Of a DNA stretch of 64,000 nucleotides, positions 37,824 through 45,069 are shown one piece after another (position 1 is the first letter of the stretch; each line of letters opens with the position of its first letter). The notes below the pieces were generated by a model. The model was given only the letters and a program-made list of their open reading frames with translations, was not told the origin of the DNA and ran no database searches. Source of the stretch: Hoylesella marshii DSM 16973 = JCM 13450 (GTDB lineage: Bacteria > Bacteroidota > Bacteroidia > Bacteroidales > Bacteroidaceae); assembly GCF_000146675.1 (NCBI RefSeq), contig NZ_GL397214.1, positions 1,924,107 through 1,988,106 on the forward strand, in the 5' to 3' direction. The translations under genes and the position numbers were made by a program.

Positions 37824-38738
37824 TTAGTTAGCAAAGAACTGCTCAAAAGCCTGTAACACATCCTCGCGAACAGACTGCGGAGAGGGAGACTGCGGGGTTC
37901 CGAGCTTGAAGACCATGTTCAATCCGCCCATCACTGCCGGTGCCGTAAAGGTAAGTTCCGCAGCTTTCTTGGTCGTACTGATGGTTCCTTTCAGCGTGCA
38001 GTCATACTCTTTCTTAGGAGCAGAGCCCATTCCCATGAGCGATTTGCCTGTTCCTTCGAGTTCGTAGTTAGCATCTTTCTGGGTGATTTTCACGTTATCA
38101 ATCGTGCTTATACCAAAGGTCTTTCCGTCTAATACCACCTTTGCGGTCTTGTTGTCTGCATTGGCCGTTATCGATACGGTAACGTCTTTCTCGGTCATGC
38201 CGGCAAACATTGCGGAGGAAGCTGTGAGATAGCCTTTATAGACATCGGCCACGAGCATCGGTAAAGGTGCCGAGCCGTTGTTTACCGTTATCTCCAATCC
38301 GCCCATTGCAGCAGGAACGGTAAAGATAAGGCTGTAGGTTTTCTTGTCTTTACTGATGCTTCCTTTCACGTTGCAATCGTATTCAGTAGCAGCACCGCCA
38401 CCATGCGGAGCAATGGAAGCCTTGCCCATGCCTGCTAAAATGTATTGGTTGTCTTTCAGTACAAAGGTGGCCGAGGGGATGGTCATTGTGCCGAAAACGC
38501 CCATAGAGGCATAAACAATCTTTACGGTACCATCGGCATTGGCTGTTATCTGTATTTTTTGATTATCCAATGCCATACCCGAAGGCATGTATTTGAATGT
38601 GGCTTTAGCCCAACCTTGATAGGTTCCCTCAGGAGAACCGGTTGTAACGGGGTCGTCTTTGTCGTCGCCGCATGCGGTAAATGTGAGTACTGCAATCAGG
38701 AGAAAGAGGCCTTTCTCCAACCAAGTTAGTTTTTTCAT
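37824..38738 (-). CDS. Calycin-like two-domain lipoprotein, first gene of hmu operon
   Basis: The 304-residue lipoprotein (lipobox F-T-A-C, Cys23) contains two tandem related domains (about 38-165 and 166-290). Each ends in a T-x-P-A-x-M-G-G-L segment and shares an E-Y-D-C-x-x-K-G-x-I-S pattern. This fits calycin-like Bacteroidetes lipoproteins, a small barrel that may bind hydrophobic ligands. It lies 44 bp before hmuY behind the only clear promoter, so it is part of the haem operon. Confidence 0.75.
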   Translation of the reverse strand: MKKLTWLEKGLFLLIAVLTFTACGDDKDDPVTTGSPEGTYQGWAKATFKYMPSGMALDNQKIQITANADGTVKIVYASMGVFGTMTIPSATFVLKDNQYILAGMGKASIAPHGGGAATEYDCNVKGSISKDKKTYSLIFTVPAAMGGLEITVNNGSAPLPMLVADVYKGYLTASSAMFAGMTEKDVTVSITANADNKTAKVVLDGKTFGISTIDNVKITQKDANYELEGTGKSLMGMGSAPKKEYDCTLKGTISTTKKAAELTFTAPAVMGGLNMVFKLGTPQSPSPQSVREDVLQAFEQFFAN

Positions 38739-38774
38739 ATCGTTCTTATTTTAGTTGTAGGTTTTATTTCGGCA

Positions 38775-38815
38775 CAAAAATACGCGTTTATGGCATACCG
38801 CGCAATACCTAAAAA
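38775..38815 (-). promoter_or_regulatory. Promoter and shared box of the hmu operon
   Basis: On the minus strand TATTTTTG (38782-38775) is the -7 box and ATTG (38806-38803) lies 20 bp upstream. That ATTG ends TTTTTAGGTATTG (38815-38803), the same 13-mer found over the -33 position of the HmuY-LRR gene at 8808-8820. The direct GGTAT repeat differs from the inverted one at the other site, so only the 13-mer plus a following pyrimidine-G is conserved. Confidence 0.65.
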
Positions 38816-39230
38816 CGATTAAATTTCCCCGTACCGGCCGATAAGCATGGCATTCGTCGTTGAGAAAACGAAGACTTGCTTCTCTCTCTTGTTCCCGAAA
38901 CACTTGTGCAAGAGTGGTATAGAAATGCTGCTGCGCATGGTTCGCCACTTGCCCTGTGTGCGCCGGATACAGGTGTGTGAATCGCTGGTGGACGGCGTTC
39001 TTTCCTTCCGATAACAACCTTTTACATACCTATTTATGAGGATAAAGCTTTGTTTCAGGGAGGAAGAGGACGGAGAGAAAGCAAGACACAACTGTCTGCC
39101 ACTCTGCAACGGGCAGGATATATGTCCATGAATGATGTGTCGAAAAGAAGAGCGGATAAGAGAGAAGGATGCAGAGGAGAGGGATTGTCGTAATCTATTG
39201 ATATACAACCGCATATAAATGAAAATGAAA
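38816..39230. other. Intergenic stretch without supported gene
   Basis: This stretch between the hmu promoter and array D contains open frames on the minus strand, but none with a credible start, signal or family pattern. I see nothing else here. Confidence 0.6.
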
Positions 39231-39318
39231 AAGCATAGCTTTTAGCGTGTAAAAGCTATGCTTCGAGGGTGTTGAAGCTATGCTATGACAACGTAAAAGC
39301 TATGCTTTCACAAAATGA
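39231..39318. repeat. 22-bp-period tandem array D (AAGC-TATG type)
   Basis: Four units begin at 39231, 39253, 39275 and 39297, exactly 22 bp apart. Unit 1 is AAGCATAGCTTTT; units 2 to 4 carry the flipped core AAGCTATGCT. Units 1 and 2 together form a perfect 13-bp hairpin. It lies about 130 bp after the minus-strand gene ending at 39447. Confidence 0.92.
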
Positions 39319-39446
39319 GGGCTAAGCACTTGAATCGGCACAGCAGGGAAAAGGCTTGCTTTGGCCTGTCTTCCATGCGTTTTGTAGCGTGCTTTGTATG
39401 CCTCTTCCGGTCTTTTCTTTGCGCTTATTCAGCGTGTATCATTGCC

Positions 39447-41246
39447 TTATTCGACGGTGATTTTCTGCGTGCCTTGCTGGGTGCGTACCACATAGACACC
39501 ACGTTGCAACTTGGCTTTCAGTACATCTAAACGGGCAGTCTCTGAGCGCATTATCTCATTTCCGGCAAGGTCGTAGACAACGGCAGGTAGCTCGTCTGCC
39601 GACAAAGAATGGATGCCGGTGGCTGTTTGGTTATTCACCGAGAGCACAATGTATTGGTCGGCGGCACCGCGTGACTTGAGTTTGATGAATGCCTGATGAA
39701 CGCCAATCTTGTCGGAGCGGAACAGTATCTTGAATGAACCCCCGTCTTTGGAGATTTGTTTGGGGTCTACCTTGAACTTGCTGGCATTGGGGCCTCCGAC
39801 AGTTAGCGTAACCGGTTGGGTCAGGTTCTTAGTAGTAACGGTGATGGCCTCGCTCACATTGTCTTTTCCCGCTATGGCATTCATCGCCAATTCGGTAGCA
39901 GAGGGTGTGATGACGGGCAGGTCGGTACGTCCGAAAGATACGTCGTCAATGTAATAGGTGGCAGAGTTGGTAACACCACGCTTGCTCTTAAAGCCGAAGC
40001 CAATGAAGAAAACATCGTGGATGGGCTGTCCTTCGAGATTGAGATGGTATTCGTTCCATTCGCCCGACTCATCTTTCGTATCGGGTAGATTGAAGCCGGT
40101 GATTTCGTTTTTATATATGTCGCCGTCTTTGATATCCATATAGTATATCTTGAACTCATCGGTTTGGTTGTCTTGCAGGTAGTCTCCTCGCACACGAAGG
40201 GTGAGCATTTTTGACTTGGCATTTACGAAATCGAGCGGCGGAGTGACAAGCATCATCTCGCAGGGTGTCTCTTCTCCCTGTTCCACCTTTGAGTCGAAAG
40301 GTGTTACTTTGGCCATACTTTCATTGGGAAGCGGGTCGTAAGATGGGGAGACAAAGCCCCACCAAGCTCGTTTACCCACAACGGCGGAGTTCGTCCAGCC
40401 CGTTATTTGCAGTGGTTTATTCTTCGTTACACCATCGAAATGCTCGTTGAGCAATGTCAGCGGGTTAGCATCGGTCAGTTTCAACTCTACGCCTTCTTTC
40501 TGTTCTATGCCGGTAGCGGCAGTGGCGTTCCCTACCACCGGAATGCGCTGCGTTACCAATCCATAGGAAGAAACGATGATGGTATCTTTGTATTCTCCTG
40601 TCTTCAATGGGGCGAATGTTACCCTAAGATTAGAAGAAATGTTCTTATAAATCGACGAAGTGCTCACGCGGAAAGCCTTCTTTTGTGCCATTGTGATATA
40701 CACATTGTCAGCCATGTGGGTGGAAGTGACCTTTATGGTCTGCTCGGTGGTTTTCTTTTCTTCACATGTAAAGAGTGAGAGCGTGTTGGAAGTTGTCGTT
40801 ACCGACGGCGGATTAGCAGGGTCATAAGCAACGCCCTCAAGGTGTATTAACTGCGATTGCTCAGGTATTGAGGTACAATCGATTGCTAATGTTGCCTTGT
40901 GCACATTGACTGTTGTAGGTACATAGGTAACGGTGACGTCGGTTTCGCTTGTTCCGGGTTCGATTTTCGCAGGCGAAACAGCGAATTGCGACGCATGTTT
41001 TCCACGTAAATCGAAAAGCACCGGTGTCGTAATCTGTTCTGCTTTTACATGAATTTTACCAACGATTGTCGTCTCACCGAGCTTTCCTTCAGCCCGTTTG
41101 AACTTCTCGTGTTCGATGGTTAATGAGCCACCGCCTGCACGTCTCACAGTGACGGTGCCATCTGTTGCGGCCTGTAACACCGGCGTTGCAGACATCGTCA
41201 TTGCCAAAAGGCAACCGGCAAATAAAGGTAATAGTCCTTTTTTCAT
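39447..41246 (-). CDS. Secreted choice-of-anchor J-like protein with type IX sorting tail
   Basis: The 599-residue product has a signal peptide (to about residue 27) and immunoglobulin-like beta domains at both ends (V-T-Y-V-P-T-T and F-K-I-L-F-R-S patterns). A central jelly-roll region near 265-430 resembles choice-of-anchor J (L-L-N-E-H-F-D-G, W-W-G-F-V, Y-Y-I-D-D-V-S-F). The last 45 residues look like a type A type IX secretion sorting domain: V-V-Y-D-L-A-G-N-E-I, then L-Q-R-G-V-Y-V-V-R and Q-K-I-T-V. Two more codons upstream allow a start at 41252. The substrate is unknown. Confidence 0.75.
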   Translation of the reverse strand: MKKGLLPLFAGCLLAMTMSATPVLQAATDGTVTVRRAGGGSLTIEHEKFKRAEGKLGETTIVGKIHVKAEQITTPVLFDLRGKHASQFAVSPAKIEPGTSETDVTVTYVPTTVNVHKATLAIDCTSIPEQSQLIHLEGVAYDPANPPSVTTTSNTLSLFTCEEKKTTEQTIKVTSTHMADNVYITMAQKKAFRVSTSSIYKNISSNLRVTFAPLKTGEYKDTIIVSSYGLVTQRIPVVGNATAATGIEQKEGVELKLTDANPLTLLNEHFDGVTKNKPLQITGWTNSAVVGKRAWWGFVSPSYDPLPNESMAKVTPFDSKVEQGEETPCEMMLVTPPLDFVNAKSKMLTLRVRGDYLQDNQTDEFKIYYMDIKDGDIYKNEITGFNLPDTKDESGEWNEYHLNLEGQPIHDVFFIGFGFKSKRGVTNSATYYIDDVSFGRTDLPVITPSATELAMNAIAGKDNVSEAITVTTKNLTQPVTLTVGGPNASKFKVDPKQISKDGGSFKILFRSDKIGVHQAFIKLKSRGAADQYIVLSVNNQTATGIHSLSADELPAVVYDLAGNEIMRSETARLDVLKAKLQRGVYVVRTQQGTQKITVE

Positions 41247-41347
41247 AAGCATTGAATGTTTAAAAGAGTATGATTAAATAGTGTTTTTTGCTAACTTTTA
41301 TGCTTTTCTTTCCCGTTGTTCTACACTTTTTGCAGATTCTTAGTTGG

Positions 41348-41380
41348 CAAAGATAAGAAAAAAGTTTTGTATAAAACAAA
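41348..41380 (-). promoter_or_regulatory. Promoter of secreted type IX protein gene
   Basis: On the minus strand TTTG (41380-41377) and TATCTTTG (41355-41348) are separated by 21 bp, about 100 bp before the start. Confidence 0.55.
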
Positions 41381-41425
41381 AGGAAAGATAAAAAACTACG
41401 ACATAAAGACCGACGATGAATCTTA

Positions 41426-41917
41426 CTACAATATCTTTCTTGCAATCCACGCGCATGCTTCTGCATCAGCCAAAGCGTGATGATGATTCTTCAAATCATA
41501 GCCACACTCGGTAGCCACTGTATGAAGTTGATGATTAGACAAATGAGGGAAAGTGCGACGGGCTGCTGTTAGGGTGTCGAAAAAGGAGTAATCAGGGTAA
41601 TCCATTTGATAAACACGGAACACGGCACGTAGACAGCTCTCGTCAAAACGACTGTTATGTGCTACAAGTGGCAGACCTTCGATGAGTGGTTCTATCTGCT
41701 TCCACACCTCGCTAAATACGGGTGCGGCATCCGTATCGGCATGTGTAAGCCCGTGAACTCTCACACACCAGTAGCTGTAATAGTTGGGTTCGGGTTGTAT
41801 CAGCGAATAAAACGTGTCTGCAACGGCACCGTTTCGCACGATAACAAGGCCTACCGAGCACACACTACTGCGTTCATTGTTGGCTGTTTCAAAGTCTATT
41901 GCTGCGAAATCTTTCAT
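41426..41917 (-). CDS. DnaQ-like 3'-5' exonuclease
   Basis: The 163-residue protein carries all DEDDh motifs: I-D-F-E-T (Asp8, Glu10), A-H-N-S-R-F-D near 86-92, and H-H-A-L-A-D-A near 146-152. It is the size of free-standing DnaQ-like exonucleases that trim DNA or RNA 3' ends. It ends a run of five minus-strand genes. Confidence 0.9.
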   Translation of the reverse strand: MKDFAAIDFETANNERSSVCSVGLVIVRNGAVADTFYSLIQPEPNYYSYWCVRVHGLTHADTDAAPVFSEVWKQIEPLIEGLPLVAHNSRFDESCLRAVFRVYQMDYPDYSFFDTLTAARRTFPHLSNHQLHTVATECGYDLKNHHHALADAEACAWIARKIL

Positions 41918-41975
41918 TTTTCACCTGTATGTTTATTGTATCTGGATTATCGAAAAGATGGGTGTTGTAGTGAAA

Positions 41976-42854
41976 TCATCCCTTTTTCAAGATAAGCATC
42001 AACATGGAGACGAGGATGAGAGCAAAGCCTGCAACGACAGAAAAGGTGAGTGGCTCGCCGAAAACGATGATGCCCACACACATGGCGGTCATGGGTTCAA
42101 AGGCACCCAACACAGCTACGCTGGTGCTGTCTATCTGCTTCAACGATTTAATCAGTGTAACATTGCTCACTACTGTGGGAAGCAATCCGAGCAAAAAGAG
42201 ATGCCATAACGCGGAATAAGAGCCCACCGAGGCTATTCGCCCTTCAGTAAACCATGTGTAAAGGGCGATGATGAGCATGGCGAAAAAGAAGATAAAGAAG
42301 TTGAGTTTCAAGGCTCCCATGCGTCGAATCCTTAACATCGGAAAGGCCACCATATAGACAGCATAGCTAAAACCCGAAAGAAGTTCGAGTACCAAGCCCG
42401 TCCATGAGCGTACGCCTCCTTGGCTTCCTACCCCCGACAGCATAGCTACGCCGCCCACCGCAAGCCCTATGGCGAGCACCATGCTCAGCGACAAGGATTT
42501 GCGAAGAAAGATAACAGAGATAAGAGACGTCCATACGGGGTAAGAGAAGAGCAGCGTGGTGGCGATGCCACTTGGCAGATACTTATATCCTTCGATAAGA
42601 CTGATGGACGAAACAGCATACAACGACGACAGGAACAGTATGCGAAGAAAGTCGCCGAAATGAATTTTCAGACGCGTATGGTTCAGCATCAGCATGACAA
42701 GCATGATGAAGCAACCGAACGAAAACCGATAGATGAGCACTGTGGAGGAGTGCATTCCCTCCTTTAGAACAGGCACGGAAAAGAGCGGAATAAGCCCAAA
42801 TGATGCCGCAGAGACGATAGCGTTGGTATAGCCTTTTATTCTTTTGTTGTCCAT
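41976..42854 (-). CDS. EamA/DMT-superfamily transporter
   Basis: The 292-residue protein has ten hydrophobic segments arranged as two EamA halves (A-S-F-G-L-I-P-L-F and F-S-Y-A-V-Y-M-V-A; G-E-P-L-T near 262). Such proteins export metabolites such as amino acids. The start at 42854 (M-D-N-K) was chosen because the six upstream codons do not look like part of the family; it is 22 bp after the endonuclease gene. Confidence 0.85.
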   Translation of the reverse strand: MDNKRIKGYTNAIVSAASFGLIPLFSVPVLKEGMHSSTVLIYRFSFGCFIMLVMLMLNHTRLKIHFGDFLRILFLSSLYAVSSISLIEGYKYLPSGIATTLLFSYPVWTSLISVIFLRKSLSLSMVLAIGLAVGGVAMLSGVGSQGGVRSWTGLVLELLSGFSYAVYMVAFPMLRIRRMGALKLNFFIFFFAMLIIALYTWFTEGRIASVGSYSALWHLFLLGLLPTVVSNVTLIKSLKQIDSTSVAVLGAFEPMTAMCVGIIVFGEPLTFSVVAGFALILVSMLMLILKKG

Positions 42855-42876
42855 CGGGTAAGTTCTCAACATCCGT

Positions 42877-43710
42877 TTACTTCAATCCCCACGCCTCCGG
42901 GATGAGTTCCCGTTCCACGCGGTCTTCTATTTCATCAGGCAGATTGCAAAAGAAATCGATGCCGGTGCGCTGTTCCAATTCATCGATACTGATGGCATAT
43001 TGTGCCAACTGTTTGCCGTTCGCCCGCTCGTTCTTGTGTTCCGTCCATATGCCTATCGCCTTGTAAGTGTTTCCTTTCTTGCAAAGCACAGCCATATAGA
43101 AGAACTTTGGTATGAGCAGACCTTTCTTTGTGTATCCGTAAGTCTGGCTTTTATGGTCTATGGTAGCAGCTTTTACGACATAGAGGGTGTCTCTGAAGGC
43201 CGCGTTATTCCACTTTCTTACCTGTGCTTCGAGCTTACTCCACAGTCCGCCGTTATGCTTCTGATATTGCGGTTGCATGTTACTGAGCAGAAAGGTCTGG
43301 TCGTTTTGCTCACGAGAGCAAAGCCTGTCGGCCGAGGGGCACAGATGTCCGCGCGAGAAACCTGAGCCGGCATACTGTGAAAGGGTTGTTCTGTATTCTT
43401 TCGGAATAGCTTTATCCTCTCGGAAAGTGTTTGTGCGACGGCCGCTTGTGCAGGTATTGCCGTCGTACATCTCGTAACATGTCCATCGGTTGGCTTTCTT
43501 CCGGCAGTTCCACTCTAAGCTGAAATTGATGCCATAGTCAGCCGTTGTATGTACAATGAGCAGATTTTTCCTGCCGCTCTTCAGTTTCGGATATTCCAAA
43601 CGCAAAGCGCGCGGGTCTTCATTCTTGTTTTTGTTGGCCGGCATAAGGTCTTTACCTGTTGCGGCAAGCGCGATGCTGAAGCAAAGAAAGACAGCGGAGA
43701 TTCGTTTCAT
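42877..43710 (-). CDS. Secreted DNA/RNA non-specific endonuclease (NUC family)
   Basis: The 277-residue product has a signal peptide (to about residue 19). The NUC active-site segment F-S-R-G-H-L-C-P-S-A-D-R lies near 118-129, equivalent to DRGH, with the catalytic His in R-G-H. N-M-Q-P-Q and the metal-binding Asn region follow near 143-147. Four or more Cys suggest disulfides. It likely degrades extracellular nucleic acids. Confidence 0.9.
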   Translation of the reverse strand: MKRISAVFLCFSIALAATGKDLMPANKNKNEDPRALRLEYPKLKSGRKNLLIVHTTADYGINFSLEWNCRKKANRWTCYEMYDGNTCTSGRRTNTFREDKAIPKEYRTTLSQYAGSGFSRGHLCPSADRLCSREQNDQTFLLSNMQPQYQKHNGGLWSKLEAQVRKWNNAAFRDTLYVVKAATIDHKSQTYGYTKKGLLIPKFFYMAVLCKKGNTYKAIGIWTEHKNERANGKQLAQYAISIDELEQRTGIDFFCNLPDEIEDRVERELIPEAWGLK

Positions 43711-43737
43711 GACCCGGGTATCAAAGGGTTATAGCTA

Positions 43738-44313
43738 TCAGTACAGAAGCAGCAGGCCGGCAAAGGCGGCATAGACAATCATGCGAATCGGGTTTACTTT
43801 CACCACTTTCGTACCGAAAAAGGTTGCAGCAAACAGGGCGATACTTATCCAAAACTGCCACGGATTGTCCACCGGCGAGCCGAAATTCTCGGCATTCATG
43901 AGCAGCAACGTTGCTGCGGCAAGCAGTCCCACCACAGTAGGGCGCAGCCCGTTGAACACCGATTGCACTACAGGCGTGTTCATATATTTCATAAACATCT
44001 TGCTGATAAGAATCATCAAGATAAGCGATGGCAGCACCAGAGCAAAGGTGGCTATCGCGCTTCCCATAACAGCGGCAAGCGTATTGGCACTTTCGTTGTA
44101 CACGGTCGTATAGCCGCAATAGGTAGCGGAGTTGATGCCGATGGGGCCTGGGGTCATCTGGCTGATGGCCACAATATTGGTAAATTCGGCCGATGTCATC
44201 CATTTGTGATGTAGCACCACTTCCGTTTGTATGAGCGAAAGCATGCCATAGCCACCTCCGAAGCCGAAGAGGCCGATTTGAAAGAATGTGATAAAGAGTT
44301 TCAAATATATCAT
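43738..44313 (-). CDS. Chromate transporter, second half gene
   Basis: The 191-residue membrane protein belongs to the ChrA/CHR family (F-G-G-G-Y-G-M near residue 21, Q-M-T-P-G-P-I-G-I-N near 50). The half-size protein is paired with the next gene, separated by 6 bp, which is the split short-chain CHR form. Its real substrate could be chromate, sulfate or another anion. Confidence 0.88.
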   Translation of the reverse strand: MIYLKLFITFFQIGLFGFGGGYGMLSLIQTEVVLHHKWMTSAEFTNIVAISQMTPGPIGINSATYCGYTTVYNESANTLAAVMGSAIATFALVLPSLILMILISKMFMKYMNTPVVQSVFNGLRPTVVGLLAAATLLLMNAENFGSPVDNPWQFWISIALFAATFFGTKVVKVNPIRMIVYAAFAGLLLLY

Positions 44314-44319
44314 AACGCG

Positions 44320-44868
44320 TCAGGATTCCGTGGGTTTTACGAACTTTCCATACAGGTATCCACCTGCGGCAGCTGCCAGAATCATATAAATAGGGTTCAC
44401 ACCCATGAGCCAGATGAGTAGCGCACAGAGGATGGGAATCCAGCAATTCATGAGCGAAATCTTTGCACTTTTGGCCAGATTGAATGTGGGCACGGCGATG
44501 AGGGCTACCACGGCGGGACGTATGCCGCGGAATATCGACTCTACCACAGCATTGTCTTGGAATCTATGAAAGAACATCGCGATGAACAAAATGATGAGAA
44601 AAGAGGGCAACGCGGTACCGAAACTCGTGCAGACAGCTCCTTTGAGTTTCCGCAGTTTGTAGCCTATGAAGATGCTGATATTGATAGCGAAGACCCCCGG
44701 ACAGCTCTGCGCAACGGCGATAAGGTCGATAAACTCCTCTTTGTTGAGCCACTTGTGGCGGTCTACCACTTCGCTTTCAATAATAGGTATCATAGCATAT
44801 CCGCCGCCAAGGGTGAATGCGCCAATCTTGAAAAAGGTTTTAAAACTCTGCCAATAGATATTGTTCAT
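44320..44868 (-). CDS. Chromate transporter, first half gene
   Basis: The 182-residue membrane protein is the partner half (F-T-L-G-G-G-Y-A-M near 19, Q-S-C-P-G-V-F-A-I-N near 53). Both halves keep the conserved G-G-G-Y and P-G motifs and probably form a heterodimer. Array E separates it from purL upstream. Confidence 0.88.
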   Translation of the reverse strand: MNNIYWQSFKTFFKIGAFTLGGGYAMIPIIESEVVDRHKWLNKEEFIDLIAVAQSCPGVFAINISIFIGYKLRKLKGAVCTSFGTALPSFLIILFIAMFFHRFQDNAVVESIFRGIRPAVVALIAVPTFNLAKSAKISLMNCWIPILCALLIWLMGVNPIYMILAAAAGGYLYGKFVKPTES

Positions 44869-44941
44869 TGTTTCCGGTTCATGTTTTGAAAGCGTGGTTC
44901 CTCGGGGATGACGAAAGGCGGGTTGTATTCCGTTTTTGTCA

Positions 44942-45025
44942 TTGCTAAGCTTTTAGCGTGTAAAAGCATAGCTCTGACAGCCTAAAAGGATAGCTTTAAG
45001 CGTGTAAAAGCACAGCTTCTCCCAT
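44942..45025. repeat. 22-bp-period tandem array E
   Basis: Four units begin at 44942, 44964, 44986 and 45008, exactly 22 bp apart, with cores AAGCTTTTAGCG (first, shifted), AAGCATAGCT, AAGGATAGCT and AAGCACAGCT. The first two units form a 12-bp hairpin with one mismatch. It begins about 45 bp after the purL stop (minus strand). Confidence 0.88.
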
Positions 45026-45069
45026 CGTCTTGCTAACGTATTGATATGCAGTTGCTTGCAGGCTGTTTT

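Noticed and set aside
38751-39214. Minus-strand frames of 88 and 131 codons upstream of the hmu operon
   Set aside because: One covers the hmu promoter; neither has a plausible start, composition or domain.
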